From positions 36,569 through 100,568 of the forward strand of contig LVAA01000019.1 in NCBI GenBank assembly GCA_001603955.1: a DNA stretch of 64,000 bases. The letters run 5' to 3'. Below, one piece after another: positions 44,105 through 53,821 of the stretch; within the stretch, counting starts at the first letter, position 1, and each line of letters opens with the position of its first letter. The notes beneath the pieces were generated by a model that was not told the DNA's origin, searched no databases, and saw only the letters and a program-made list of their open reading frames with translations. A program made the position numbers and the translations under genes. Source of the DNA: Syntrophobacterales bacterium Delta_02 (lineage in GTDB: Bacteria > Desulfobacterota > Syntrophorhabdia > Syntrophorhabdales > Syntrophorhabdaceae).

Positions 44105-44185
44105 ATAGGACCTATAGGAGGGATAGGACATATGAGACGTATGAGACATATAGGACGCATAAGACGTATAGGACGTGTGGCACCT
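44105..44185. repeat. 9-mer tandem array, nine units, consensus ATAGGACRT
   Basis: ATAGGACCT ATAGGAGGG ATAGGACAT ATGAGACGT ATGAGACAT ATAGGACGC ATAAGACGT ATAGGACGT GTGGCACCT. Confidence 0.9.
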
Positions 44186-44268
44186 GTTGTATTTTGGTGT
44201 CATTATAATAATTCTGCAGCCGATTGTCCACATTGACGGTCGCTCCCCATCCCCCGTCTTTCTTTGAA

Positions 44269-44303
44269 CCTGAAACCTGAAACCTGAAACCTGAAACCTG
44301 AAA
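44269..44303. repeat. Five perfect tandem copies of CCTGAAA
   Basis: Direct reading; followed by palindrome GAAACCGGTTTC (44300-44311). Confidence 0.97.
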
Positions 44304-44309
44304 CCGGTT

Positions 44310-44795
44310 TCACTCTATCCCCACCCGCACCAGCCGGGGCTTCAGCGTCTTCACTATGTCGTGGGGGTCCATCGCGATGAGGTAGCCGCGCCTGCCGCCG
44401 TTGATGTAGATCTTCGGCAGGGCGAGGATGGTCTCTTCCATGTAGACGGGCATGGCCTTGCGGGTGCCGAAGGGCGATGTGCCGCCGACCATGTAGCCCG
44501 AGTGCTTCTGCGCGGTCTGCGGTGCACAGGGTCCGACCTTTTTCACGCCCATGACGCGGGCGAGCTCCTTCGTGGAGACCTCCCTGTCGCCATGCATGAG
44601 GATGACGACGGGCCTTCTGTCCTCGTCCTCCATGATGAGGGTCTTCACCACCATGTGCTCGTCGACGTGGTACTGCCTCGCGAAGGTCGCCGTCCCGCCG
44701 TGCTCCACGTACTGATAGGGATGCTCCGAGAACTCCACCTCCCTCTCCCGAAGGAACCGGACGGCAGGGGTGACATAGGTCTTATCCCTGGACAT
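44310..44795 (-). CDS. ybaK: YbaK/EbsC family aminoacyl-tRNA deacylase
   Basis: VKTLIMEDEDRRPVVILMHGDREVSTKELARVMG, YMVGGTSPFGTRKAMPVYMEETIL. Confidence 0.9.
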   Translation of the reverse strand: MSRDKTYVTPAVRFLREREVEFSEHPYQYVEHGGTATFARQYHVDEHMVVKTLIMEDEDRRPVVILMHGDREVSTKELARVMGVKKVGPCAPQTAQKHSGYMVGGTSPFGTRKAMPVYMEETILALPKIYINGGRRGYLIAMDPHDIVKTLKPRLVRVGIE

Positions 44796-44804
44796 AAAAA
44801 TACC

Positions 44805-44946
44805 GTTTTAAGTTTTAAGTGTTAAGTTTTAAGTTAAAAGCAAAAGCGGGAAAGAATCCAGGGCGATGATCTCGTGTAAAGGAAGGCGCAGACCCCCTCT
44901 TCTTTTCTTGTCCTCTACTTAAAACTTGAAACCTAACACTTAACAC
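44805..44946. repeat. Heptamer phrase palindrome, GTTTTAA type
   Basis: Left GTTTTAA GTTTTAA GTGTTAA GTTTTAA GTTAAAA (44805-44839); right TTAAAAC TTGAAAC CTAACAC TTAACAC (44919-44946). Confidence 0.92.
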
Positions 44947-44951
44947 CGTCT

Positions 44952-46166
44952 TTATCCTATCATCTGCACCGTCCCGTCCGGTATTACTGCGGCCCGGACG
45001 GGCCTGCCCGCGTACTGCCTGTCGAGTTCGGCGATGAGGGCGCCGAGGTCGTCGACCCACGTGATGTCCTCCTTCTTCCCGAACCAGTAAGAGCCGGCAT
45101 GGTCCCTGTGGCGGGAGTAGAGGAAGAACCTCCTCACCCGCTCATGGATCGGCCGTTCACCTCTTCCGAGCCTGCCCCAGACGTCCTTCCCGAACCTGCC
45201 CATGAGGTAGTGGATGACCTGTCCCTCCTCGATGTCGTTGAGGATGACGAGGCAGCCTCCGTTCGGGGAAAGGATGCCCTCCGACGTGGAGGCAGCGATG
45301 ACGGCCTCGTTGGCCTTGCCGAAGGTGTTGGCGAAGACGACGTCATATTCCCCGGCCGCCTTCGTCGCGTAGTGCGCGAGCGCCCCCTCTATCATCGCGG
45401 GATAGAGGGAGTCGGGGTGGCCGGCGAAGACGCGCGTGGCACGGGAGGAGCTGTTCACGAAGACATCGATCTTGATATCCAGACGGGCCATCCGTCCCGC
45501 CTCGCGCATATCCGACAGGACGACGTTGCATGAATGGTTGCCGAGGCCCCAGCAGTTGTCCAGGTTTTGCTGGAGGAGAAGGCCGTGGTGGTACTCGATG
45601 GCGTCGATGTGGGCTATGCCGGGAAAGACTATCTTGTATCCGCCGCCGAAACCGCAGAACTGGTGGGGGATGAAGGACCCGATGCCTATCCTGAGATCGC
45701 AGCGGAGGTACTCCTTGTTGATGGTAACGGGTGTCCCCAGGGCCGTCGTTCCCAGCGTTTCGCAATTCTCGTAGCAGTTGTGGTTGTAGACGGGAAAGCG
45801 CCTGAGCACCTCGTCGCCGAGCTTCTTCCGGAAATCCGCGTTGTTGTGGGGGGAATGCGTACCCAGGGCGCAGAGGAACCGCACCCGGGAGTCGTCGATG
45901 CCCGCGCTTGCAAAGGCCTTGAGGAGCGTCGGGACGATCTCGTATGTGCGCGTCGGCCGGGAGAGATCGTCGAAAAGGACGCAAACCTCTTGTCTGCCCT
46001 TCATGAGCGGAACGAGGGGCATGATGGCGGCGCGATACTCCTTTTCGCCGATGGGCTCTGCCGCGTCACCCGCCATGGTAAGGACGTCCACGTCCCAGCG
46101 GGGCGGGAAGTCCGCCTCGAGGGTGCGCTCACCGTTCCAGAGGCCGTGGGGCAAGGATATTTTCAT
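44952..46166 (-). CDS. LarA-family (nickel-dependent lactate racemase-like) protein
   Basis: CVLFDDLSRPTRTYEIVPTLLKAFASAGI, CALGTHSPHNNADFRKKLGDE, GIGSFIPHQFCGFGGGYKIVFPGIA. Confidence 0.85.
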   Translation of the reverse strand: MKISLPHGLWNGERTLEADFPPRWDVDVLTMAGDAAEPIGEKEYRAAIMPLVPLMKGRQEVCVLFDDLSRPTRTYEIVPTLLKAFASAGIDDSRVRFLCALGTHSPHNNADFRKKLGDEVLRRFPVYNHNCYENCETLGTTALGTPVTINKEYLRCDLRIGIGSFIPHQFCGFGGGYKIVFPGIAHIDAIEYHHGLLLQQNLDNCWGLGNHSCNVVLSDMREAGRMARLDIKIDVFVNSSSRATRVFAGHPDSLYPAMIEGALAHYATKAAGEYDVVFANTFGKANEAVIAASTSEGILSPNGGCLVILNDIEEGQVIHYLMGRFGKDVWGRLGRGERPIHERVRRFFLYSRHRDHAGSYWFGKKEDITWVDDLGALIAELDRQYAGRPVRAAVIPDGTVQMIG

Positions 46167-46217
46167 AAATAAAAACTTGTAATGATAACAGCAACTAGGG
46201 TACAGTATACGTTATTA

Positions 46218-46901
46218 ATGAGAAAACTGGTAATAAAAAAAGACAAGACCATACGGCAGAAGGTCTATCATCACATACGCGAGGAGATCCTGAAAGGGGC
46301 CATCGCCCCCCGGGAGAGGCTTATAGAGGCGAAGATCGCCGAAGAGATTGGCACGTCCCGGACGCCCGTGCGCGAGGCGCTCCATAACCTGGAACTGGAA
46401 AAGCTCGTCGTCTCCATCCCCCGGGTCGGCTACGTCGTCAGGGGCATGGACATGGAGGAGGTCGAGCAGATATGCGACATCAGGGCCGCCATAGAAGGCC
46501 TCGCCATCGCATGGGCCACGGCGAAGCAAAGGGACAGGCTCCTCCAGGCCCTGAAGAAGAACATCGAGAACCAGAAAAAGCATATAGCAAAGGGCGACCT
46601 CAATGGCTACGTCGAACTGGACGCGCAGTTCCACGACATCATAGCACGCCTTGCCGGCAGCGACCGCCTGCTGGAACTTACCCAGACACTGCGCAGACAT
46701 ATGCTGAGATACCGCATCCAGTGCATCTACATGACCGAGACCGCGGAGAGATCGATGCACGGCCACGAGAGGATCGTGACCGCCATCGAGAAAGGGGATA
46801 CCGAGGAGATTGCCGCCGCGGTAAAAACACACCTTATCCAGGCGAGGGACGACATCCTCTACTACGTCTTTCGCGAGCCCGACAGTGACACCGGTAGATA
46901 A
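46218..46901 (+). CDS. GntR-family transcriptional regulator, FCD domain
   Basis: LIEAKIAEEIGTSRTPVREALHNLELEKLV HTH; FCD-type C-terminal domain with HGHERIVTAIEKGD. Confidence 0.93.
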   Translation: MRKLVIKKDKTIRQKVYHHIREEILKGAIAPRERLIEAKIAEEIGTSRTPVREALHNLELEKLVVSIPRVGYVVRGMDMEEVEQICDIRAAIEGLAIAWATAKQRDRLLQALKKNIENQKKHIAKGDLNGYVELDAQFHDIIARLAGSDRLLELTQTLRRHMLRYRIQCIYMTETAERSMHGHERIVTAIEKGDTEEIAAAVKTHLIQARDDILYYVFREPDSDTGR

Positions 46902-46987
46902 CCCCCGGAGAGGACTTTTGATTGACAAAAAGGGGGTTTTGGTGCAAAGTTCAGAGTAACGCATAAAAACTTAATGGAGGTGCTGGT

Positions 46988-48205
46988 ATGAAGAGGTATT
47001 CCTGCTTTGCGCTTGCGTTGGTGTTCCTCCTGTCCTTCCTGTGTGTATGTTCCATCTCCCAGGCGGCGAGCACCATAAAAGTGGGTATCGTGGACACATA
47101 CACGGGGCCTGCGACGACCTTTACCAACGACGTCCTCGACGGCTTCAAGCTCGCCGTGCAGAAGATAAACGCCTCTGGCGGCATCCTGGGCAAGAAGATC
47201 GAGTTCACCACGAGGGATGAGAAGTTCAAGCCCGATATCGGCCTTGCCATGGCCAAGGAGCTTGTCCTCAAGGAGAAGGTCGATATCCTCATGGGCACGA
47301 TCAACAGCGCCACGACCCTCGCCATCTCCGACTTCGTCAGGAAGGAGAAGATACCCTTCTTCGTCACCTTCGCGAAGAGCGACAAGATCGTCGCCGAGAA
47401 GGGGCACCGCTATATCTTCAACATGAACGAGAACACCGAGATGGCGGGCAGGGCGGCCGCCATCGCGCTCGCGAAGAAGCCCTACGTCAAGTACTGGATA
47501 GCCGGTGACGATTACGAGTACGGCCACGCTATCGCCGAGGGTGTCTGGGAGAACCTCAAGAAGCTCAAACCTTCCGTCCAGAAGGTCGGAGAGACATGGT
47601 GGAAGGTGGGCGAGGCCGACTTTACCCCCTACATCACCCAGATACTTGCCGCGAAACCGGATTTCATCATCGTCGCCACGGGAGGCTCGGGCATGGTGAA
47701 CTTCCAGAAGGCGGCCAAGGCCACGGGCCTTTCGCAGAAGGTCCCCTTCTACCAGCACACGGCCACGGAGCTTTCCGTTCTCGCGCCCCAGGGCCGGAAT
47801 GCGCCTGAAGGCGTATACGGGACCGCCAACTACTTCTTCTACTATCCCGACACGCCTGAGAACAAGGCCTTTGTGGCCGATTTCAAGAAGGCCTACAACC
47901 GCAATCCCCGGATCGGTGCCCTCTACGGGTACATGACGGCACAGTTCATCGCCGAGGGATACAAGAAGGCCGGCAAGATCGACAAGGAGAAGTTCGTCAC
48001 GGCCCTGGAGGGCATGACCCTCGACAGCCCCGTGGGCAAGCTTGAGATCCGCAAGTGCGACCATCAGCTCCTGCTCCCCATGTACTTCGGCGTCACGAAA
48101 AAGGACGCCAAGTATGAGTTCCTGACCGCCAGCGGCATCGAGACCATCCAGGGCAAGGACTACGTCCCGTCCTGCGAGGAGGTCCTGAAACACCGCAAGA
48201 AATAG
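46988..48205 (+). CDS. livK: Branched-chain amino acid-type ABC transporter substrate-binding protein
   Basis: Signal peptide, VGIVDTYTGPATTFTNDVLDGFKLAVQKINASGGILGKKIEF. Confidence 0.9.
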   Translation: MKRYSCFALALVFLLSFLCVCSISQAASTIKVGIVDTYTGPATTFTNDVLDGFKLAVQKINASGGILGKKIEFTTRDEKFKPDIGLAMAKELVLKEKVDILMGTINSATTLAISDFVRKEKIPFFVTFAKSDKIVAEKGHRYIFNMNENTEMAGRAAAIALAKKPYVKYWIAGDDYEYGHAIAEGVWENLKKLKPSVQKVGETWWKVGEADFTPYITQILAAKPDFIIVATGGSGMVNFQKAAKATGLSQKVPFYQHTATELSVLAPQGRNAPEGVYGTANYFFYYPDTPENKAFVADFKKAYNRNPRIGALYGYMTAQFIAEGYKKAGKIDKEKFVTALEGMTLDSPVGKLEIRKCDHQLLLPMYFGVTKKDAKYEFLTASGIETIQGKDYVPSCEEVLKHRKK

Positions 48206-48224
48206 AAGGGGGAGAGGCGGAAGA

Positions 48225-49124
48225 ATGGAGAGCATCTTTGGCTTTATAAGCCCGAAGATACTGAGCCAGATACTTGTGGGCCTGTCCCGTACGGTCATCC
48301 TTTTCATCGTATCCTCGGGACTGTCCCTCATTCTCGGGGTCCTCAGGATCCCCAACGTGGCGCACGGTTCCCTCTACATGATCGGCGCCTTTATGGCCTA
48401 TACGGTGTCGCACCTCTTCGGAGGGGGCAACATGGGTTTCTGGATGGCCCTTGTGCTGGCCCCCCTCGGTGTGGCGGTGGTCAGCTTCGCCGCTGAGAGG
48501 ACCCTCTTTCAGTTCCTCTATGAGCGCGAACACCTGATGCTCCTTCTCCTGACCTTCGCAATGTCCCTCGTTTTTGGAGACCTTGTCAAGATGGTATGGG
48601 GGGCCGAATACCGTTCGGTCCCCGTACCTTCCGTTTTTCAGGGTTATATAAACCTCTTCGGCGGGCTCCCCTTTCCCATCTACAGCTTCTTCCTCCTCGT
48701 GATGGGGCCCGTGATCGCCATACTGCTGTGGCTCCTCACGAACAAGACGAAGATCGGCAAGATATCGCGCGCGGCCGCCGTGGACCGGGAGATGGTGGGC
48801 GCCGTGGGCATCAACGTGAGCTGGGTCTTCGCCACCGTCTTCATCATCGGCTGCCTTCTGGCCGGTCTTGGTGGTGTCCTCGTCGCCCCCACGGTGAGCG
48901 TCACCCTGGGAATGGACCACACCCTCATAATCGAGGCCTTTCTCATCGTCATCATGGGGGGCCTCGGCAATGTGTGGGGGGCCCTTCTCGGTGCGCTCAT
49001 CTTCGGTCTCACCCAATCCCTGGGCATTCTCGTATGGCCCCAGTTCGGGATCGTCTTTCCCTATTTGGCGGTCGTCATCGTGCTCCTTTTCAGGCCCACG
49101 GGGCTCCTGAGGTCCACATGGTGA
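48225..49124 (+). CDS. livH: Branched-chain amino acid ABC transporter permease LivH
   Basis: Polytopic; LSLILGVLRIPNVAHGSLYMIGAF, GGLGNVWGALLGALIFGL. Confidence 0.93.
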   Translation: MESIFGFISPKILSQILVGLSRTVILFIVSSGLSLILGVLRIPNVAHGSLYMIGAFMAYTVSHLFGGGNMGFWMALVLAPLGVAVVSFAAERTLFQFLYEREHLMLLLLTFAMSLVFGDLVKMVWGAEYRSVPVPSVFQGYINLFGGLPFPIYSFFLLVMGPVIAILLWLLTNKTKIGKISRAAAVDREMVGAVGINVSWVFATVFIIGCLLAGLGGVLVAPTVSVTLGMDHTLIIEAFLIVIMGGLGNVWGALLGALIFGLTQSLGILVWPQFGIVFPYLAVVIVLLFRPTGLLRSTW

Positions 49125-49134
49125 GAGGTCGCCC

Positions 49135-50076
49135 ATGAAGAGCTCCCTTCTACGCGGCAAGATTCCCTGGGTCATCGCCGCCCTCGTCGTCCTTTTCCTC
49201 CTTCCCGTCTTCCTCGACAGGTTCTATGTCTACCTGGCGGCGATCATCCTCCTTACGGGGCTGTGTGCGACGAGTCTCAATTTCGTCCTTGGCTACGGCG
49301 GGGTCTTCCAGTTCCATCATGCCGTCTTCTACGGCGTCGGCGCGTACGGCACGGCGCTCATGATCATCAAGTCCGGCCTTTCGCCCTGGCTGGGGTTCAT
49401 TGTCGGGCCCGTCGCCGCGGGCATAATGGGGTTCGTCATCGGGGCCATCTGCATCCGCCTTTCCAAGCTCTATTTCGGAATGCTCCAGATATCGCTGGGG
49501 TCACTCGTCTGGGCCATCGTTTACCGTTGGTATTCCTTCACCGGAGGCGATGACGGCATCCATGGAGTCTCCCTCCCCGATATCATCTCCTCGCCCAACG
49601 GGGCATATTACTTCACCTTGATCGTCACCGCCGTGTCCATGTTCATCCTTTACAGGATGATACGGTCCCCCTTCGGGAGCGCCCTCCAGGGGATTCGGGA
49701 CAACCCGGTGCGCTCCGAGATGATCGGCGTCAACGTGAGACTCCAGCAACTCCTCGCGCTGACCATCGCCGGTTTCTTCGGGGGCGTGGCGGGGTCTCTC
49801 TTCGTTGTCGTGGACAACACGGTCTTTCCCGACATGATGTTCTGGACACTCTCCCTGGAGCTCATCATCATGTGCCTCCTCGGCGGGTGGTTCTCCTTTC
49901 TCGGCCCCATGGTGGGTGCCGGCATCATAGTTCTCCTGAGGACCTATATCAGCGGCATCACGGGATACTGGGCCCTTATTCTCGGGCTTATCATGATGCT
50001 CGTCATCTTCTTCCTTCCCAACGGTGTCCTCGGGTACCTCGACAGGTTCGTGAAGAAGAAAGTGAGGAGCGGATGA
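49135..50076 (+). CDS. livM: Branched-chain amino acid ABC transporter permease LivM
   Basis: ATSLNFVLGYGGVFQFHHAVFYGVGAY. Confidence 0.93.
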   Translation: MKSSLLRGKIPWVIAALVVLFLLPVFLDRFYVYLAAIILLTGLCATSLNFVLGYGGVFQFHHAVFYGVGAYGTALMIIKSGLSPWLGFIVGPVAAGIMGFVIGAICIRLSKLYFGMLQISLGSLVWAIVYRWYSFTGGDDGIHGVSLPDIISSPNGAYYFTLIVTAVSMFILYRMIRSPFGSALQGIRDNPVRSEMIGVNVRLQQLLALTIAGFFGGVAGSLFVVVDNTVFPDMMFWTLSLELIIMCLLGGWFSFLGPMVGAGIIVLLRTYISGITGYWALILGLIMMLVIFFLPNGVLGYLDRFVKKKVRSG

Positions 50077-50095
50077 TGCGCGCAAGGGGTGTTAC

Positions 50096-50845
50096 GTGCT
50101 GGAAGTGACGTCACTTAAGAAATCCTTCGGCGGCTTCATGGCCGTCAACGGCGCCAGCCTGTCTGTGAAGGAAGGCGAGGTCGTCGCCGTCATAGGGCCG
50201 AACGGGGCCGGCAAGACGACCCTTTTCAACCTGATCACCGGCGTGTTGCGGCCGGACGGAGGAAAGGTCCTCTTCAAGGGGGAGGACATAACCGGGCTTC
50301 CCTCCTACAAGGTCTGCCGCAGGGGTATGTCGCGGTCCTTCCAGGTGGTGAACGTCTTCCCCAGGCTCACCGTCTTCGAGAACGTGCAGGTCTCCGTCCT
50401 CTCGCAGCAGAAGAGGACATGGAGCCTTTTCACCCCTTCGGCGAAGCTTGCCATTAGTGAGACGGAAAGGATCCTCGAGAACGTGGGCCTCATGGATATA
50501 CGGGAGGCAACGAGCGCGGCCCTCTCCCACGGCGAGCGCAAGGTCCTCGAGATCGCCATCGCCCTCGGGGGAAAGCCCGAGTTCCTCATCCTCGACGAAC
50601 CCACGGCGGGGATGTCGCCGGAGGAGACAACGCGCTGCATCGACCTCATCAAGCAGCTCAAGGAGAAACTCGGCATCACTATCCTCTTCTGCGAGCACGA
50701 CATGGAGATCGTCTTCTCCATTTCGGACCGGATCATGGTCATGGTCCGGGGGTCGACGGTCATTGAGGGCACCTGCGACGACGTCAGGTGCTGCCAGGAG
50801 GTGCAGGACGCGTATCTCGGCGGGAGTGACGCATGCTTGATGTGA
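50096..50845 (+). CDS. livG: Branched-chain amino acid ABC transporter ATP-binding protein LivG
   Basis: VIGPNGAGKTTLFNLITG, LSHGERKVLEIAIALG; GTG start. Confidence 0.95.
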   Translation: MLEVTSLKKSFGGFMAVNGASLSVKEGEVVAVIGPNGAGKTTLFNLITGVLRPDGGKVLFKGEDITGLPSYKVCRRGMSRSFQVVNVFPRLTVFENVQVSVLSQQKRTWSLFTPSAKLAISETERILENVGLMDIREATSAALSHGERKVLEIAIALGGKPEFLILDEPTAGMSPEETTRCIDLIKQLKEKLGITILFCEHDMEIVFSISDRIMVMVRGSTVIEGTCDDVRCCQEVQDAYLGGSDACLM

Positions 50846-51522
50846 ACGCCATCGACACCTACTATGGGCTGAGCCATATCCTCTTTGGCGTGACCCTGAA
50901 GGTCAACGCCGGTGAGGTGGTCGGTCTCCTCGGCCGTAACGGGGCGGGGAAGTCGACCACCATGAAGAGCATCATGGGGATCGTTCCGCCGCGGAAGGGC
51001 ACGATCACCTTCAAGGGGGCGCAGATCGCGGGACGCAAACCCTACGTGCTTTTCCGGCAGGGCATCGGTTACGTCCCCGACGACCGCAGGGTCTTTGCCG
51101 ACCTCTGCGTCGACGACAACCTGGAGATAGTCCGCCAGCGCAATGACGAATGGACCAAGGAGAGGGTGTACGGCCTTTTTCCCGCGCTGAAGGAGATACG
51201 GTCGCGCGGCGCCGGGCACCTGAGCGGCGGGGAGCAGCAGATGCTCACCATCGCGAGGGCGCTCATGGGGAGTCCCGAACTCCTGCTCCTCGATGAACCC
51301 ACGGAGGGCCTTGCCCCGCTCATCGTGCGGGACCTGGAAGAGCAGATCCTGAGGCTTAAAGGAGCCGGCATCAGCATTCTCCTGTCGGAGCAGAACGTGC
51401 GCTCCGCCTTGAAAATGATCACCAGGGCCTACGTCATCGACAACGGCAGGATCCGCTTCGAAGGCACCGTGGAGGAGCTCGAGGCGAATGAAGAGGTGAA
51501 ACGGAAGTATCTCATGATCTAG
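50833..51522 (+). CDS. livF: Branched-chain amino acid ABC transporter ATP-binding protein LivF
   Basis: LLGRNGAGKSTTMKSIMG, LSGGEQQMLTIARAL. Confidence 0.95.
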   Translation: MLDVNAIDTYYGLSHILFGVTLKVNAGEVVGLLGRNGAGKSTTMKSIMGIVPPRKGTITFKGAQIAGRKPYVLFRQGIGYVPDDRRVFADLCVDDNLEIVRQRNDEWTKERVYGLFPALKEIRSRGAGHLSGGEQQMLTIARALMGSPELLLLDEPTEGLAPLIVRDLEEQILRLKGAGISILLSEQNVRSALKMITRAYVIDNGRIRFEGTVEELEANEEVKRKYLMI

Positions 51523-51548
51523 TTTTCGCCTTCGCGAAAACCAGATCG

Positions 51549-51681
51549 GTTTTAAGTTTTAGGTTTTAAGTTTTAAGCGAACGACAATAAATACGGTTCC
51601 ACGTTTCAAGTTCCACGTTTCAGGCAAGAACAGAAAAAAAGCGGATATGCTTTCCCGGTCTTTAGTTTGAGACCTGAGACC
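51549..51681. repeat. Compound heptamer array: two different left arms and one right arm
   Basis: GTTTTAA GTTTTAG GTTTTAA GTTTTAA (51549-51576); GTTCCAC GTTTCAA GTTCCAC GTTTCAG (51596-51623); TGAGACC TGAGACC (51668-51681) then CGTCTTTTTTT. Confidence 0.9.
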
Positions 51682-51723
51682 GTCTTTTTTTGTCTTTCTT
51701 TTGTCCCGATTTTCCTATAGAAT

Positions 51724-52296
51724 TTGTACATGTTCATGACTTTGGCAAGAGCGTGGAAGTTCCTTCTGGTTGGGGTTATGTTCCTTGCCTTCGCGGTTTC
51801 GTCCGTCCATGCCGTGGGCGATCTCGGCATTGTCGTGGAGAAGCTCAAGGATCCGGAGAAGACCCTGTTCTGTCCCGTGTGCGGCAGGGCGATCAGCCCC
51901 GGTGTCGTTCATACCGACGCGCCGGCCATCATCAGAGAGAAGCTCAAGGTTGCGCTCACCGACCGGAACGTCGGCTACTCCGACGGGATAAAGCAAGACC
52001 AGCCTTACATCCAGGTCCTTGTGTATCGTTTCCAGGAGCGCAAGGGCGGCAATTTCGCCGTGGAGAAACCCGCCTCGGTCGCCTTCCACATGCACCTCAT
52101 GAAGAACAAGGTTGTGGGCAAGATATTCGTCTACTCAGAGGAGCAGAAGGCCCTCACGCAGAACCTGCTGACGGTGGGGAAGTTCTTTAGCAGGGGAGCG
52201 CGCTGGGTGACGGCGGAAGAGCTTGCCGGCGAAGGCATCAACGCCGGGCTCGACGAGCTTCTCGAGCCGAGGGAGACGACGGAGCCCGCGGAGTGA
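51724..52296 (+). CDS. Predicted secreted/membrane-anchored hypothetical protein with a CxxC motif
   Basis: Signal peptide-like N-terminus, TLFCPVCGRAISPGVVHTDAP; TTG at 51724 or ATG at 51730/51736; stop overlaps the hisA start. Confidence 0.75.
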   Translation: MYMFMTLARAWKFLLVGVMFLAFAVSSVHAVGDLGIVVEKLKDPEKTLFCPVCGRAISPGVVHTDAPAIIREKLKVALTDRNVGYSDGIKQDQPYIQVLVYRFQERKGGNFAVEKPASVAFHMHLMKNKVVGKIFVYSEEQKALTQNLLTVGKFFSRGARWVTAEELAGEGINAGLDELLEPRETTEPAE

Positions 52297-53000
52297 AGGC
52301 GCTCTTTGCGATGGACCTCATGGGCGGCAAGACCGTGCGGCTCAGGAAGGGTGATTTCCGGCAGGTGACGGTCTATAGCGACGACCCGCCGTCCCTGATC
52401 GAGGAGATGGTGGGCCGCGGCGCACGGGATTTCCATATCATCGACCTTGACGGCGCGAGGACGGGCGAGCCCGTCCACGGGCAGATCATCAAGAGGATCC
52501 GGTCCATAGTGAAAGGATACATGGAGGTCGGCGGCGGCATCCGTACCGACGACACGATCAAATATTACAGCGACCTCGGCGTGAACGGTGTCATTGTCGG
52601 CACGCGCGCCCTCGAGGATGAAGACTATTTCGAGGGTCTGTCTCGCTTTTCGAACATCGTCCTCGGCCTCGACCTTCTTGACGGCAAACCGATGTCGCGG
52701 GGTTGGAAGAGCCCCGTCGACAGGGACCCGGCCGCCATTCTCAGGGCGGCGGAGCGCATCGGCATCATGGCGGTCCTGTGTACGAGCATCGAGCGGGACG
52801 GGATGCTCACCGGTCCCGATCTTGCCGGCCTTAAGGCCATATCGGGGATGACGCGGCTCCCCGTCATAGCGAGCGGCGGCGTGTCGAACATAGAGGACGT
52901 CAGGCATCTGAAGGAAATGGATGTCTGGGCGGCGATCATAGGAAAGGCCTTCTACGAGGGGTTCATAGGCATCGAGGAGGCCATGGGTTATGCTGACTAA
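52293..53000 (+). CDS. hisA: Phosphoribosylformimino-5-aminoimidazole carboxamide ribotide isomerase
   Basis: [44 protein letters not shown]. Confidence 0.93.
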   Translation: MKALFAMDLMGGKTVRLRKGDFRQVTVYSDDPPSLIEEMVGRGARDFHIIDLDGARTGEPVHGQIIKRIRSIVKGYMEVGGGIRTDDTIKYYSDLGVNGVIVGTRALEDEDYFEGLSRFSNIVLGLDLLDGKPMSRGWKSPVDRDPAAILRAAERIGIMAVLCTSIERDGMLTGPDLAGLKAISGMTRLPVIASGGVSNIEDVRHLKEMDVWAAIIGKAFYEGFIGIEEAMGYAD

Positions 53001-53748
53001 AAGGATCATTCCCTGCCTTGACGTCATGGAGGGCAGGGTCGTAAAAGGGACCAATTTTCTCGAGCTCAAAGACGCCGGCGACCCCGTGGAGAACGCGAAG
53101 GCATACGAGGAACAGCTGGCGGATGAGCTGTGCTTTCTTGACATCACCGCCTCCCATGAGAAGAGAAGGACCATCATCGATGTCGTTGAGCGGGTCTCTC
53201 ACGAGGTCTTCATGCCCCTCACGGTGGGAGGGGGCATACGCTCCATAGATGATATCCGGGACATCCTGAGGGCCGGTGCGGACAAGGTGACCGTCAACAC
53301 CACGGCGGTGGAGAACCCGGAATTCGTCCGTGAGTCGAGCGGGATCTTCGGGAGCCAGTGCATTTGCGTCGCCATCGACGCAAAGAGGCGCGAAAGCGGA
53401 GGGTTCGAGGTCTATACTTACGGAGGCCGCAGACCGACGGGGGTCGACGCCGTCGGCTGGGCAAGGAAGGTGGAGGAGTTGGGTGCGGGAGAGATACTCC
53501 TTACCAGCATGGACCGGGACGGGACGAGGATCGGTTTCGACATCGAATTGACGCGCACCATCGCCGAGTCGGTGAACATCCCCGTCATAGCCTCGGGAGG
53601 GGTTGGGACCCTGGAGCACCTCTACGACGGGCTTGCTGCGGCAAAGGCGGACGCGGTCCTCGCCGCGTCGATATTCCATTACCGGGAGCACACGGTCGTC
53701 GACGCGAAGCGCTACCTGAGGGACCGCGGTGTGAACGTGAGGCTGTAA
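52990..53748 (+). CDS. hisF: Imidazole glycerol phosphate synthase subunit HisF
   Basis: [47 protein letters not shown]. Confidence 0.97.
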   Translation: MLTKRIIPCLDVMEGRVVKGTNFLELKDAGDPVENAKAYEEQLADELCFLDITASHEKRRTIIDVVERVSHEVFMPLTVGGGIRSIDDIRDILRAGADKVTVNTTAVENPEFVRESSGIFGSQCICVAIDAKRRESGGFEVYTYGGRRPTGVDAVGWARKVEELGAGEILLTSMDRDGTRIGFDIELTRTIAESVNIPVIASGGVGTLEHLYDGLAAAKADAVLAASIFHYREHTVVDAKRYLRDRGVNVRL

Positions 53749-53821
53749 ACCGCCGGCGCAAAAATATCGATCGAAAAAACGATCATGATAAGTAATAGAG
53801 GAGAAGAGACAAGGAGTCGCC

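Noticed and set aside
46900-46938. AACCCCC...GGGGGTT inverted repeat considered as a second ANTAR target upstream of livK
   Set aside because: The loop is about 25 nt with no paired A1/G4 hexaloops; at most it is a weak terminator after the GntR gene.
53768-53790. TATCGATCG-AAAAAA-CGATCATGATA hairpin between hisF and hisI
   Set aside because: Short stem with no terminator tail and no clear function; likely incidental.
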